Shown here: in pieces, positions 1 to 8,720 of the stretch
How positions within the stretch are numbered: position 1 is the stretch's first letter
Layout: the number at the start of each line of letters is the position of its first letter
Assembly: GCA_012838235.1 (NCBI GenBank)
Contig: DUPQ01000024.1
Coordinates: 1 to 58,593, forward strand
Origin: Clostridiaceae bacterium
GTDB taxonomy: Bacteria; Bacillota; Clostridia; DUPQ01
Direction of reading: 5' to 3'
Length of the DNA: 58,593 bases
The notes under the pieces: generated by a model
What the model saw: the letters and a program-made list of their open reading frames with translations, nothing else
The model's database searches: none
Told to the model about the DNA's origin: nothing
Position numbers and translations under genes: made by a program

Positions 1-126
1 AAAGAGGGTTGGTGAGTTGCTTGGATTACTACAACGAACGCCACGCTTTGAAGTTCTGTTGAACCGCCGTATGCCGAACGGCACGTACGGTGGTGTGAGA
101 GGGCAGTTAATTCTGCCCTACTCGAT
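1..126 (+). mobile_element. 3' end of a group II intron (domains V and VI)
   Basis: From 61 to about 97 the sequence folds as a domain V hairpin: ACCGCCGTA pairs with TACGGTGGT, followed by the two-base CG bulge and a short upper stem closing a GAAC-type loop. From about 98 to 126 a second stem (AGGGCAG with CTGCCCT) followed by TACTCGATT matches the domain VI and 3' splice end seen in bacterial group II introns. The intron body and its reverse transcriptase lie left of the window. The exact 3' boundary (125 or 126) and the exon sequence cannot be fixed without the 5' end. Confidence 0.85.
3..62 (+). CDS. C-terminal tail of group II intron-encoded protein (partial)
   Basis: An open frame enters from the left edge, reads a tail containing LVSCLDYYNERHAL and stops at 60-62. 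The stop overlaps the first bases of domain V. Many bacterial intron reverse transcriptase/maturases end right at domain V, so this is read as the last residues of that protein. Only about 19 residues are visible, too few to identify a domain on their own. The call rests mainly on the adjoining intron structure. Confidence 0.5.
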   Translation, partial: RGLVSCLDYYNERHALKFC

Positions 127-141
127 TAACGGTCAAATGTA

Positions 142-169
142 TTGAGGCTTGAGTAAAATAAGTTATAAT
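142..169 (+). promoter_or_regulatory. Sigma-A-type promoter for the methyltransferase-like gene
   Basis: TTGAGG (142-147) and TATAAT (164-169) are separated by 16 bases, directly after the intron end and 38 bases before the next start codon. The gene therefore has its own promoter just outside the mobile element. Confidence 0.6.
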
Positions 170-206
170 AAAAGCAGGATAAATAGGGATTTGCGGAGGT
201 AAACCT

Positions 207-878
207 ATGACGAAAAAACTGTTCTTTCAGGCAATCGGTAAATTTGTCTTCGGGTTGGTTTTTGTGGCATTGCTTCTTTTTCTGCCTGCCGGAACCTTAC
301 GATTTTGGAACGGGTGGCTTTTTATCGGTATTCTTTTCCTGCCGATTTCTATAACCGGAATCGTGATGATGATACGCAATCCTGAACTGTTGAAGAAGCG
401 ACTGAATGCAAAAGAGAAGCAAAAAGAACAAAAAACAGTAATTTTCCTAAGCGGACTTATGTTTGTTGCCGCTTTCATTGTTGCGGGATTGAATTTTCGT
501 TTCAGCTGGATAGTGCTGCCCGATTGGTTGGTATATACTGCATCCGGTATATTCGTAGCTGCCTATCTTATGTATGTCGAAGTGCTGCGTGAGAATGAGT
601 ATCTGTCGAGAACCGTGGAGGTTCAGAAAAATCAAAAAGTAATTGATACTGGGCTTTACGGAATCGTTCGTCATCCTATGTACTTTGCAACTCTGTTTCT
701 GTTTCTTTCAATGGGATTGGTGCTCGGATCTCCTATTTCATTTGTAATCATGTTGTTCTATATCCCCATAATAGTCAAGAGAATAAATAACGAGGAAAAG
801 ATTTTGGCACAGGGACTTGAAGGTTATGAGGAGTACAGAAAAAAAGTAAAATACAGAATAATTCCGTTCATTTGGTGA
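207..878 (+). CDS. Isoprenylcysteine carboxyl methyltransferase (ICMT/PEMT)-family membrane protein
   Basis: A 223-residue integral membrane protein with about five hydrophobic segments (roughly 10-27, 36-56, 78-96, 106-124, 160-190). The family signature GLYGIVRHPMY lies at residues 149-159, and the tail has the acidic/aromatic EEKIL...GYEEY pattern that usually follows it; these are the parts that bind S-adenosylmethionine in ICMT and phospholipid N-methyltransferases. The substrate in bacteria is unknown for most members, since prenylated CaaX proteins are absent. The start is supported by GCGGAGGT six bases upstream. It appears monocistronic. Family is confident, function is not. Confidence 0.8.
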   Translation: MTKKLFFQAIGKFVFGLVFVALLLFLPAGTLRFWNGWLFIGILFLPISITGIVMMIRNPELLKKRLNAKEKQKEQKTVIFLSGLMFVAAFIVAGLNFRFSWIVLPDWLVYTASGIFVAAYLMYVEVLRENEYLSRTVEVQKNQKVIDTGLYGIVRHPMYFATLFLFLSMGLVLGSPISFVIMLFYIPIIVKRINNEEKILAQGLEGYEEYRKKVKYRIIPFIW

Positions 879-1069
879 TACAAACTCAGATTTAATCTAT
901 AGATTATGTTATAACGCCCCCTAACATGTATTTCCTATGCACTAACAATCGTATGAACATATACATAGAAAAATTCAGGGCATTGTTGTACAATAATAAT
1001 TAGATTTATACACATCTTTGCGTAAAAGCATACGTAAGTTTTATTTAAAGTTCAAGAGGTATTGTTTAT

Positions 1070-2428
1070 ATGTTGAAAAACAAAAGAATCAGAATAATAA
1101 TCATTTCAACCCTTGTTGCATTGGTAATAAGTGCCTTGTACATGCTGGGCATAATATCCGATGAAATAAAGCTCTATAAACTGGAGGCAACTTCCGTACT
1201 GGATAATCAGGTCTCTTCCATAAGAAATGAGTTTATGGTCAATATAAATTCCGTTTATGAACTAAGAGCTCTGGTGTACGGAGCCCAAGGCAAGTATGTG
1301 GATCCGCAAATAATAGGTGAACGGATATTGAAAAATCCCAATATCCGCAACATTTTGTATGCGCCCGACTCTGTGGTAACACATGTTTATCCTTTGGAAG
1401 GCAATGAAGCCGTTATCGGATTGGACTTGCTAAGTCCCGAAAACAAAAGTTATGAGGATGCTAAATTGGCAGCACAGTCTGATGATGTAATTCTTACGGG
1501 ACCGTATGAATTAAAGCAAGGCGGACAAGCCTTCTCCGCAAGACTGGCGGTCAGGATTCCCGATAAAAATTCCCAATTGAAGTATATCGGATTGGTATCG
1601 GTAACCATGAATTTCCCCGATTTAATATCCGAAAGTACAAATAATTTGCATAACAGTTTAAAATATGATTTTATACTGGAAAAAAGACTGAATGACAGTG
1701 ATGAATATATCGAAATCCATTCGGGCAGAGTTTCGAAATATGACGATTATATATCTTCCGACTTTTCCGTATCCAACATGGACTTCAGATTATCCGTAGT
1801 ACCGCAATCCGGTTGGTATGATAAGTCGGGAATAATGATTAAAATATTTGCCTTTGTTGTCGTGTCTCTTGCTGTAGGTATAATCATGGGCTTTATCTTC
1901 GCCGCCAGGCAGAAACTAATAGAAAAATCCAGAACCGATGCACTGACGGGAATATATAACAGAGCGGGCGGAACTCACGCAATAAATACTATAATTAAAA
2001 ACAATCTCTATAAAAGCGGAGCCTTTATAATGATGGACTTGGACAACTTCAAGAGTGTCAATGACAAACTGGGGCATCAGATGGGGGATGAGGTACTTAT
2101 AACCACGGCCGCAATTCTGAAAAATTCCATCCGTGCCACGGATATATTGGCCAGACTGGGAGGAGATGAGTTTATGCTGTACCTTCCGTTTGAGGGCGAC
2201 TCCGATTTCTTAGATAAAAAGCTTGAGGAAATTCGTATTAAGATGCACCGCGACATCAAAGGCACGGAGGGAGTCGTGACCGTAAGCAGCAGTATAGGCG
2301 TAACCTTTTATAACAAAGACAAAAATTTTAATACCCTTTATGAGCAAGCCGATAAAGCCCTCTATCAGTCAAAGGAAAGCGGGAAAAACCGGATAACGAT
2401 ATATGAAGCAAAATCAGACATCGGATAG
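1070..2428 (+). CDS. Membrane diguanylate cyclase with extracytoplasmic CHASE-like sensor
   Basis: A 452-residue protein expected to make cyclic di-GMP from two GTP. Residues 8-28 and about 256-280 are transmembrane helices that bracket an external sensor of the CHASE type (the segment around YPLEGNEAVIGLDLL, 107-121, is characteristic). The C-terminal GGDEF domain starts near DALTGIYNRAG (290-300) and has an intact catalytic GGDEF at 364-368. An RxxD product-inhibition site (R355, D358) sits five residues before it, so feedback inhibition is likely. No EAL or HD-GYP partner is next to it. The ligand cannot be told. RBS AAGAGG is a little far (about 12 bases) from the ATG. Confidence 0.9.
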   Translation: MLKNKRIRIIIISTLVALVISALYMLGIISDEIKLYKLEATSVLDNQVSSIRNEFMVNINSVYELRALVYGAQGKYVDPQIIGERILKNPNIRNILYAPDSVVTHVYPLEGNEAVIGLDLLSPENKSYEDAKLAAQSDDVILTGPYELKQGGQAFSARLAVRIPDKNSQLKYIGLVSVTMNFPDLISESTNNLHNSLKYDFILEKRLNDSDEYIEIHSGRVSKYDDYISSDFSVSNMDFRLSVVPQSGWYDKSGIMIKIFAFVVVSLAVGIIMGFIFAARQKLIEKSRTDALTGIYNRAGGTHAINTIIKNNLYKSGAFIMMDLDNFKSVNDKLGHQMGDEVLITTAAILKNSIRATDILARLGGDEFMLYLPFEGDSDFLDKKLEEIRIKMHRDIKGTEGVVTVSSSIGVTFYNKDKNFNTLYEQADKALYQSKESGKNRITIYEAKSDIG

Positions 2429-2568
2429 CGATTTATCGGGGATTAGTCTCTTTATATAAGTATAGATTACATGCTTTTAAGTTATGTTTTTGGGCTTGTA
2501 TTATAAACCGCATTATGATAAACTGTATTACGATAAAGTTTATCGTGATACAGCAAAGGAGGGTTCGT

Positions 2569-3915
2569 ATGTTTATCGGAAGAGAAAAAGAGTTAAGTAC
2601 ACTCAATCAAAAAATTGATTCAGATAAATTTGAATTCGGTATTGTTTACGGTCGCAGGCGAATCGGGAAGACGGAGTTACTTAAGAAAGTTGTGGTAAAG
2701 CACAAAGCAATTTACTATGTTGCCAATGAAATGGGTCTTGACTATAACTTTAAACAGATAAGCGGTGTAGTGGCGAAATATTTTGATGAACACTTTACTT
2801 TCGAATCATTGGAAGCATTATTTAAGTATCTTGTTCAAAAGAGCAAAACTCAAAGGATAGTAATAATAATAGATGAATTTACATATTTGATAAAAACAAA
2901 TCCTGAGATTATGTCTATTCTTCAGAATATCATTGATCATTTATTGATAGATTCAAGGTTGAAATTAATTATTTCAGGAAGCCATGTGGGAATGATAGAA
3001 GATGCTTTAGCATATCAAAAGCCGTTGTACGGCAGGGCCACATTCAAAATGAAAATAGAAGCTTTTGACTATTATGATGCGGCAAAATTTTATCCGAAGG
3101 TCTCGAATGAAGATAAGGTCAGGTTATACAGCATTTTTGGCGGTGTTCCGTTTTACAACAGCAAGATAGATGATAATAGAAGTGTTGAAGATAATATTAA
3201 GACTCTTATCATTGAGAAAGGAGCTGTTTTTGAAGATGAAGTTTCTTTCTTCTTAAGTCAGGAAGTCAGAAGTGTAGCTACATACGGCAAGATTATTAAT
3301 GCTATCGCATCCGGTGCAACACGGCTTAACGATATTTCTACCAAGAGCGGTTCCGGTAATACCGGTACAACATCCAAGTATCTGGACCTCTTGATACAGT
3401 TAGGCATAGTAGAGCGGGAATATTGTTTCGGTGAGGGGGCAAATTCCAGGAAAACAATCTATCGTATAAAAGACCGTTTGTTTAATTTTCACTACAGTTT
3501 TATTGAGAAGCACAAGTCACAGAGAATAATAATGACTCCCGACCGCTTCTATAACACTGTGGTTAAAAACCATCTGGACGAGTATGTTTCATTGGAATTT
3601 GAGCAGGTTTGTAAAGACTTTTTGAAGCGGAAATATAAAGAAACTATTGAAGAAATCGGACGTTACTGGTACAACGACAGACAGGAAAAGAAAGATATCG
3701 AGATAGATATCGTAATGAGGGCGAACAACTTGTTATCTGTCTACGAGTGTAAATGGACAGATAGTCCTGTCGGAACCAAAGTCGTGAATGAGCTTGCAAA
3801 AAAAGCTAAAAGTTTAGACTACCGGAGCTTAGGTTTTTTCTCGAAAGCCGGCTATGACAACCAGGAATATAAGGCGGACTGTTATATTGTTGACGATCTG
3901 TTTTCCATAAATTAA
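2569..3915 (+). CDS. AAA-family ATPase with DUF234/PD-(D/E)xK-like C-terminus
   Basis: 448 residues from the preferred start; an in-frame upstream ATG at 2515 lacks an RBS, whereas AAAGGAGGG (2555-2563) precedes 2569. Walker A is GRRRIGKTE (28-36), Walker B is IVIIIDE ending at 103, and a winged-helix-like segment follows around LNDISTKSG. The end has the EIDIVMR...LSVYECKW pattern seen in the DUF234 nuclease-like domain of archaeal-type ATPases. Such proteins are common, often multi-copy, and of uncertain role; DNA or toxin-type functions have been suggested. A 17-base gap separates it from the GNAT gene, so the two may be cotranscribed. Confidence 0.85.
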   Translation: MFIGREKELSTLNQKIDSDKFEFGIVYGRRRIGKTELLKKVVVKHKAIYYVANEMGLDYNFKQISGVVAKYFDEHFTFESLEALFKYLVQKSKTQRIVIIIDEFTYLIKTNPEIMSILQNIIDHLLIDSRLKLIISGSHVGMIEDALAYQKPLYGRATFKMKIEAFDYYDAAKFYPKVSNEDKVRLYSIFGGVPFYNSKIDDNRSVEDNIKTLIIEKGAVFEDEVSFFLSQEVRSVATYGKIINAIASGATRLNDISTKSGSGNTGTTSKYLDLLIQLGIVEREYCFGEGANSRKTIYRIKDRLFNFHYSFIEKHKSQRIIMTPDRFYNTVVKNHLDEYVSLEFEQVCKDFLKRKYKETIEEIGRYWYNDRQEKKDIEIDIVMRANNLLSVYECKWTDSPVGTKVVNELAKKAKSLDYRSLGFFSKAGYDNQEYKADCYIVDDLFSIN

Positions 3916-3932
3916 AAAGGAGTGACAACCAC

Positions 3933-4418
3933 ATGGATATTAAAAGAATTAAAATAGAGTATATGCCTAAAATAACCGATGACCAGCTGTATGATTTCTA
4001 TGTGAGAAACGATATTTGTGAAGCCGGACACGGTAAGGAAGCTGCGGTGAAACCTCTGAAATATAGTCCGTATATGGTAGGTGCTTTCTACGAGGGGAAA
4101 CTGGTGGGAATAGTAAGAGCGGTATTCGACGGTTTGACAGCCGTTATAATGGAGTTCTGTTTGGAGTTGGAATTGCAAGGCGACAATTTGCAATATGATA
4201 ACGGTTCCATAATCGAAAAAGATCAATACGATATAGCAAAGAAAATGGGTATCTTACTGATAGACGAATTGAGGAAGATAGGGAATACTTTTGTTTCCGC
4301 AGTAATTTTGCAACATTCCGAACAGGATGTATACACTTCCATAGGTTTTAAATTCAATGAAGGGCATGCGGAATATATTATAGATGAGCGTCCGTATGTA
4401 TTGTCGGAAATCGTATAG
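3933..4418 (+). CDS. GNAT-family N-acetyltransferase-like protein
   Basis: A 161-residue single-domain protein. The strand MVGAFYEGKLVGIVRAVFDG (about 48-67) and the C-terminal YTSIGFKFNEGHAEY (about 135-149) are typical GNAT fold segments. The canonical acetyl-CoA loop Q/RxxGxG/A is poor here: the helix start reads AKKMGILLIDEL. It follows the ATPase by 17 bases behind AAGGAG. The substrate is unknown, and weak cofactor-loop conservation leaves some doubt that it is catalytically active. Confidence 0.7.
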   Translation: MDIKRIKIEYMPKITDDQLYDFYVRNDICEAGHGKEAAVKPLKYSPYMVGAFYEGKLVGIVRAVFDGLTAVIMEFCLELELQGDNLQYDNGSIIEKDQYDIAKKMGILLIDELRKIGNTFVSAVILQHSEQDVYTSIGFKFNEGHAEYIIDERPYVLSEIV

Positions 4419-4622
4419 TTAATTGCTTTTACCGATGCCTGCAAGTGTGGAAAACAATGGATAGTATCTGCGGAAGCTATGAAACGGTATACAAGCAACC
4501 TAAAAACACATTACCCGGAAAGTAAAATTAAAAAATCGCAGAAAAGTTTAAATGAGTAAGAAACAGGAGCAGATTTAACTGTTTATGAATGCTTCTCAAA
4601 TTGAATGTTAAGTGAAATACTC

Positions 4623-4651
4623 TTGAAAATGCTATGTTACTATCATAAGAT
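4623..4651 (+). promoter_or_regulatory. Promoter for the isomerase/UroD-like operon
   Basis: TTGAAA (4623-4628) and TAAGAT (4646-4651) are spaced by 17 bases, 51 bases before the ATG at 4703. The 284-base gap that holds it is otherwise empty apart from an open but start-less frame of about 45 codons ending at 4558. Confidence 0.6.
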
Positions 4652-4702
4652 AGAGTTGTATTTTTATTATTTAATGCTTGGTTGGAGTTTATGAGGTAGT
4701 TT

Positions 4703-5596
4703 ATGAAAATAGGAACACAAAGTGCGGCAGTAGACAGAATATTCGGACCGGAAAAGGCTCTTTCCGTTTTAAAGGGTGCAGGTTTTGAGGCGGTGGACTT
4801 TCCGCTGGATAATGAGGTACGGCTTAATCTTCCGTATCCCGCTTTAAAGAAGTATTTTACAGACATAGGGAAATATGCTGCCGATTCGGGTTTGGAGATA
4901 GGTCAGACTCATGCACCTTTTTATGGTCCCGACAAGTATATGACACAATATGACGAGGTTATCGAGATTCAAAAAAGGGCTATAGCCGCAACAAGTTTTC
5001 TGGGGTCTGAATATGTAGTCATACACCCCATAATGACCAAAGAGCGAAAGTATAATAACGACTATGAGCGTAATAAAGAGATAATTCTCAAATATTATAC
5101 CGATTTGATTCCCACACTGAAAGAATATGATGTATATCTTGCAGTGGAGAATATGTTCTCCTGGGATTCCGTGGAGAAATGCATCTGTCCGACCGCTTGT
5201 ACCACAGCGGAAGAAATGGCGGAATATATCGATGAGTTGGGGGAGAGGTTTGTGGCCTGTCTGGATATAGGGCACATCAACCTTATACATCAGAAAGGAT
5301 ATGAGCATGTCAACTTCGCTCATATGATAAAGACTTTGGGACATAGGATAAAAACATTGCATGTACACGATAATGACGGAATAAATGATGAGCACCTTCC
5401 TCCTTTTGCGGGGAATATTGACTGGAATCTTGTAATGACTTGCTTAAAGGGGATAGGTTATAGCGGGAATTTGAGTCTTGAAGCGGATAATTTTATGACA
5501 TATTTCCGACCGGAGCAGTTTGAAAAAGGTCAGAAGGTTATGTATGCCAATGCAAAAAGACTGTATGATATGTTTGTTCAGGGAGGTACAAAATGA
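4703..5596 (+). CDS. Sugar phosphate isomerase/epimerase, TIM barrel (xylose isomerase-like)
   Basis: A 297-residue AP-endonuclease-2/xylose-isomerase-like TIM barrel. Candidate metal ligands are visible in order: the glutamate of YLAVENMFSW, the aspartate and histidine of CLDIGHINLIH, the histidines of LHVHDNDG and the glutamate of LSLEADNF. This pattern suits a divalent-metal ketose epimerase or isomerase. It starts the unit driven by the promoter at 4623-4651 (RBS GAGG six bases upstream) and overlaps the next gene by four bases, so the two products probably act together. The exact sugar is unknown. Confidence 0.8.
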   Translation: MKIGTQSAAVDRIFGPEKALSVLKGAGFEAVDFPLDNEVRLNLPYPALKKYFTDIGKYAADSGLEIGQTHAPFYGPDKYMTQYDEVIEIQKRAIAATSFLGSEYVVIHPIMTKERKYNNDYERNKEIILKYYTDLIPTLKEYDVYLAVENMFSWDSVEKCICPTACTTAEEMAEYIDELGERFVACLDIGHINLIHQKGYEHVNFAHMIKTLGHRIKTLHVHDNDGINDEHLPPFAGNIDWNLVMTCLKGIGYSGNLSLEADNFMTYFRPEQFEKGQKVMYANAKRLYDMFVQGGTK

Positions 5597-6693
5597 GTAA
5601 GATAATCAGAGGAAAAGAAACACTGACTTCTAAAGAAAGAATACAAAGAACATTTGCTTTTGAGCCGGTAGACAGGGTAGCTATGGGTTATGATACCAAC
5701 CCTATAGCACATGAGAACTTATGTAAAGTACTTAATATGGACCCTAAAGAGAAATTCGCTTTTTTGAGATATATAGGTGTCGACCATGCCGGGGCATGGT
5801 TTAAATACATAGGAGAGAAAATATACCCCGATATACCTGACAGAAACCGCAGTTCCGAACACGGTGCGGTTATGAAATATGTCAAAAACCAATACGGAGG
5901 ATATTGGGATTACTGCGATTTTCCGCTTCTGGATGTAGACGATGAAGTAATATACAATTACCCTTTTCCTAATCCCGATGACTTTGACTATGAATTTTAT
6001 AAGCAAAGGGTGGATTATCTTTGCGATATGGGATTTGCCATTTCCGCCGGAAATGCCGGAGTTGGCGATATTATGAACACAACCGGTATGTTGATGGGTG
6101 TGGAACAGGCTTTGATAAATATCTGTATCGATCATGAGGCCACATTGCATATGATAGACAAAAGATTGAATATGCAGTTGAAAAGACTGGAAAGAGTATT
6201 GGAACTTTGTAAAGGTAAACATGATTTCATGTGGCTGGGAGAGGATTTGGGCTCACAACATGCCCCCCTTATATCCATGGATTTATACAGAAGGGTATTA
6301 AAACCCAGGCATCAGAAATTTATCGATTTGGCTAAGGCATATGATCTGCCCGTTATCATACACACCTGCGGCAGTTCTTCATGGGTTTATGAAGAATTTA
6401 TAGAAATGGGTATGAACGGAGTGGATACATTGCAGCCGGAAGCTGCCAATATGAGTCCTCAGTATCTTGCAGATCATTTCGGGGGAAGACTTGTGTTTCG
6501 AGGTTGTATTTCCACAGCCGGTCCGCTTGCTTACGGAACGGTGGAAGAAACAAAAAAAGTATGCCAAGAGACTCTGGAAATAATGAGTAAACACGGAGGA
6601 TATATATTCGCTCCGACACATGCGATACAGGATAATACGCCACCGGAAAACACAATAGCTATGTATAATACGGCACATGCGTTTAGGAAATAA
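5593..6693 (+). CDS. Uroporphyrinogen decarboxylase (UroD/MtaA)-like protein
   Basis: A 366-residue UroD-superfamily TIM barrel. Recognisable segments are the N-terminal TSKERIQRTFAFEPVDRVA (about 11-29), the central MWLGEDLGSQHAPLIS and the C-terminal IHTCGSSSWVYEEF, the last like the zinc-cysteine region of corrinoid-dependent methyltransferases such as MtaA. It is unlikely to be the haem enzyme, because no other haem gene is near and the amino end differs from HemE. It is translationally coupled (ATGA) to the isomerase upstream. No corrinoid protein gene is adjacent. Function unknown. Confidence 0.75.
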   Translation: MSKIIRGKETLTSKERIQRTFAFEPVDRVAMGYDTNPIAHENLCKVLNMDPKEKFAFLRYIGVDHAGAWFKYIGEKIYPDIPDRNRSSEHGAVMKYVKNQYGGYWDYCDFPLLDVDDEVIYNYPFPNPDDFDYEFYKQRVDYLCDMGFAISAGNAGVGDIMNTTGMLMGVEQALINICIDHEATLHMIDKRLNMQLKRLERVLELCKGKHDFMWLGEDLGSQHAPLISMDLYRRVLKPRHQKFIDLAKAYDLPVIIHTCGSSSWVYEEFIEMGMNGVDTLQPEAANMSPQYLADHFGGRLVFRGCISTAGPLAYGTVEETKKVCQETLEIMSKHGGYIFAPTHAIQDNTPPENTIAMYNTAHAFRK

Positions 6694-6703
6694 AGGGAAT
6701 AAC

Positions 6704-7591
6704 ATGAAAAATCTTTCAATCAGTGATAAGTCAATGAAAATAATCATTAAAGCGCAGAAAGACGAAGAAACGGGTGCTTTATTGTATGATTATCTTGCAA
6801 AAAAAGAGAAGGATCCCGAGAATAAAAAATTACTTCACAGAATGGCTTCGGATGAATTAAGTCATGCAAAGACATGGAAGAGTTATACCAAGAAAGATAT
6901 TAAAGCCAACAGGTTGAAACTTTTCTTTGTCAAAATTGTAAGCACCATATTGGGATATACATTTACTCTTAAGATGATGCAAAAAGATGAGCAATTTGCA
7001 CAAAGAGATTATGAAATACTGAAAGTTGAAGTTCCCGATGCCATAAAGATACAGGAAGATGAACACAGGCATGAAATGGAACTGATTGCCATGCTGGATG
7101 AAGAACGGCTTCAGTATGTCGGAGCAATGGTCTTAGGTCTTAACGATGCACTGGTGGAGCTGACCGGAGCCATTGCGGGTCTGACCTTTGCTCTTGCCAA
7201 TACCAAGGTAGTAGCATTGTCCGGAATAATAACGGGAATATCGGCAACATTGTCCATGGCGGCATCCAACTATCTTGCGGAAAAGGCTGACGGCAATCCT
7301 AAAGCACTCAAATCCAGCGTATTTACCGGAGTGGCTTACCTTATAACGGTGGCACTGATGGTTTTGCCTTATCTGCTGTTGCCTGCGGATGCATATCTGG
7401 AAGCTTTCCTGACAATGATAGCAGTGGTAATACTGATAATCCTTGTTTTCAACTACTACATTTCCGTAGCCAAAGACCAGCCGTTTTTTAAGAACTTCCT
7501 TAAAATGGCCCTTATAAGCATATCGGTAGCGGGAATATCCTATTTAATAGGAATACTTGCCAAAAACCTGTTGGGCATAGATGTAATGTAG
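6704..7591 (+). CDS. Ferritin-like domain fused to VIT1/CCC1 Fe2+/Mn2+ transporter
   Basis: 295 residues. The chosen ATG (6704) has AAAGGGA upstream; an in-frame ATG at 6677 would overlap the previous gene. Residues about 1-130 form a ferritin/rubrerythrin-like helix bundle with two ExxH motifs (DELSHA near 51-56, and EDEHRHE near 118-124). The rest is a VIT1/CCC1 transporter starting at the conserved GLNDALVELTGAIAGLTFAL, with about five membrane helices. The family moves Fe2+ or Mn2+ out of the cytosol, and the soluble domain probably binds iron at the cytoplasmic face. The gene is convergent with the BNR operon. Confidence 0.85.
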   Translation: MKNLSISDKSMKIIIKAQKDEETGALLYDYLAKKEKDPENKKLLHRMASDELSHAKTWKSYTKKDIKANRLKLFFVKIVSTILGYTFTLKMMQKDEQFAQRDYEILKVEVPDAIKIQEDEHRHEMELIAMLDEERLQYVGAMVLGLNDALVELTGAIAGLTFALANTKVVALSGIITGISATLSMAASNYLAEKADGNPKALKSSVFTGVAYLITVALMVLPYLLLPADAYLEAFLTMIAVVILIILVFNYYISVAKDQPFFKNFLKMALISISVAGISYLIGILAKNLLGIDVM

Positions 7592-7673
7592 TATAAAAAA
7601 CTTAGTATATTTGCTTATTTAATCTTTTATGCAGTTATTCATCAATTCGGTAACTGATTAATTGTTTTGGAAA

Positions 7674-8708
7674 CTATTCCGGTAATAGAAAATCTTCCAT
7701 CCTGAAAGAATATCCTCTTATCTGTCCCTTAGGCGAATCGTCTAAAAGGTAAGTGACCACATATATTGTACCGTCGTCGAACTGAACCCATCCGGAATAG
7801 CCCAAATCGGATTTGGGGTTTCTGTCGTAGTCAATGGGGAATATCCTGGTCTGTTGCTGTCGCCGTTCCTTTGCCAGAGCGGTATTCTTATCAAATATAC
7901 ATCCCATGAAGTTCTGGGTAGTTTTGCCCCAGCCCTGTTTTCCGCCCTGTATGAACCTGTATGTCATAAGTATGGTACCGTCCTGCAAAAAGCCGGCAAC
8001 CGGTCTGTGACAGCCGGGAATGGGGATTCTGTATACACCGTCCCATGTTACTCCTCCGTCATAGGAAAATGCTTTGAAACAGTCGTATCCTTCCCACGAG
8101 TTCTCCCGCAAGAATGCAACCAATACATTATCTTCCACTTCAACAATGCAGGTCTCGCATAAATTGTATCGTTCGTCTTTTGCAACAATTACCGCATCCG
8201 ACCAGGTTTTTCCCCGGTCATCGCTGTACCACAGATACTGCACCAGTTTATTTATTTCTCTGTCCAGAAAATGCGAGGATATTATCCAACGACCGCTTTT
8301 TAATACCCTTATCTTATCCGGAACAATTCCCGATGAGGGATTGTCAAAAGGTCCTTGCCATGTAATGCCGTCATCAAACGATTTCCATATAAATGTCTGT
8401 GCTTTATGGTTTTCGTTACCGAAAATGTAGTCGGCAACAATAATCAATGAATCATCGGGCATTACACAAATGCGTGCACAGTTAAAGAACTCTTCTTTTG
8501 TGCCTTTTTTTGTAAGTGCTGTTTTCTTTGACCAGGTATTCCCTCTGTCAAGGCTGTGGCAGTATACAATTCTTGCATTATCCCTGTTGCCGTGGTGCTC
8601 GCACTCGGAGAATACGCATATCAGATTTCCGCTTTTTGTCAATGCTATATCCGGCCATGCTTCATATATCGAATCGTCTTTGCTTACTATGTATTTTTGC
8701 AGAGCCAT
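7674..8708 (-). CDS. BNR/Asp-box beta-propeller protein, sialidase-like
   Basis: 344 residues with at least four Asp-box repeats (SLDRGNTW, SFDDGITW, SDDRGKTW, SYDGGVTW), the hallmark of sialidase-type six-bladed propellers. There is no signal peptide, so it should act in the cytoplasm. The N-terminal arginine motif of true GH33 sialidases (FRIP-like) is not seen; the corresponding place reads EAWPDIA. It lies 12 bases after the stop of its paralogue at 8721-9812 and must be cotranscribed with it. Exo-sialidase is the usual database label, but the substrate is unproven. Confidence 0.75.
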   Translation of the reverse strand: MALQKYIVSKDDSIYEAWPDIALTKSGNLICVFSECEHHGNRDNARIVYCHSLDRGNTWSKKTALTKKGTKEEFFNCARICVMPDDSLIIVADYIFGNENHKAQTFIWKSFDDGITWQGPFDNPSSGIVPDKIRVLKSGRWIISSHFLDREINKLVQYLWYSDDRGKTWSDAVIVAKDERYNLCETCIVEVEDNVLVAFLRENSWEGYDCFKAFSYDGGVTWDGVYRIPIPGCHRPVAGFLQDGTILMTYRFIQGGKQGWGKTTQNFMGCIFDKNTALAKERRQQQTRIFPIDYDRNPKSDLGYSGWVQFDDGTIYVVTYLLDDSPKGQIRGYSFRMEDFLLPE

Positions 8709-8720
8709 ATTGTCCTCCCG

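Noticed and set aside
905-925. CCCCCTAACATG near 915 as a partner of the inverted repeat arm at 45488-45499
   Set aside because: Only about eleven of twelve bases match and no second arm exists there; likely chance.
2515-2568. Upstream in-frame start for the DUF234 ATPase
   Set aside because: No RBS precedes it, while AAAGGAGGG directly precedes the ATG at 2569 followed by the family-typical MFIGREKEL start.
4413-4558. Open frame of about 45 codons with DACKCGKQWIVSAEAM, after the GNAT gene
   Set aside because: It has no start codon or RBS and no recognisable family. It could be a gene remnant, but chance is as likely, so it is not listed as a gene.
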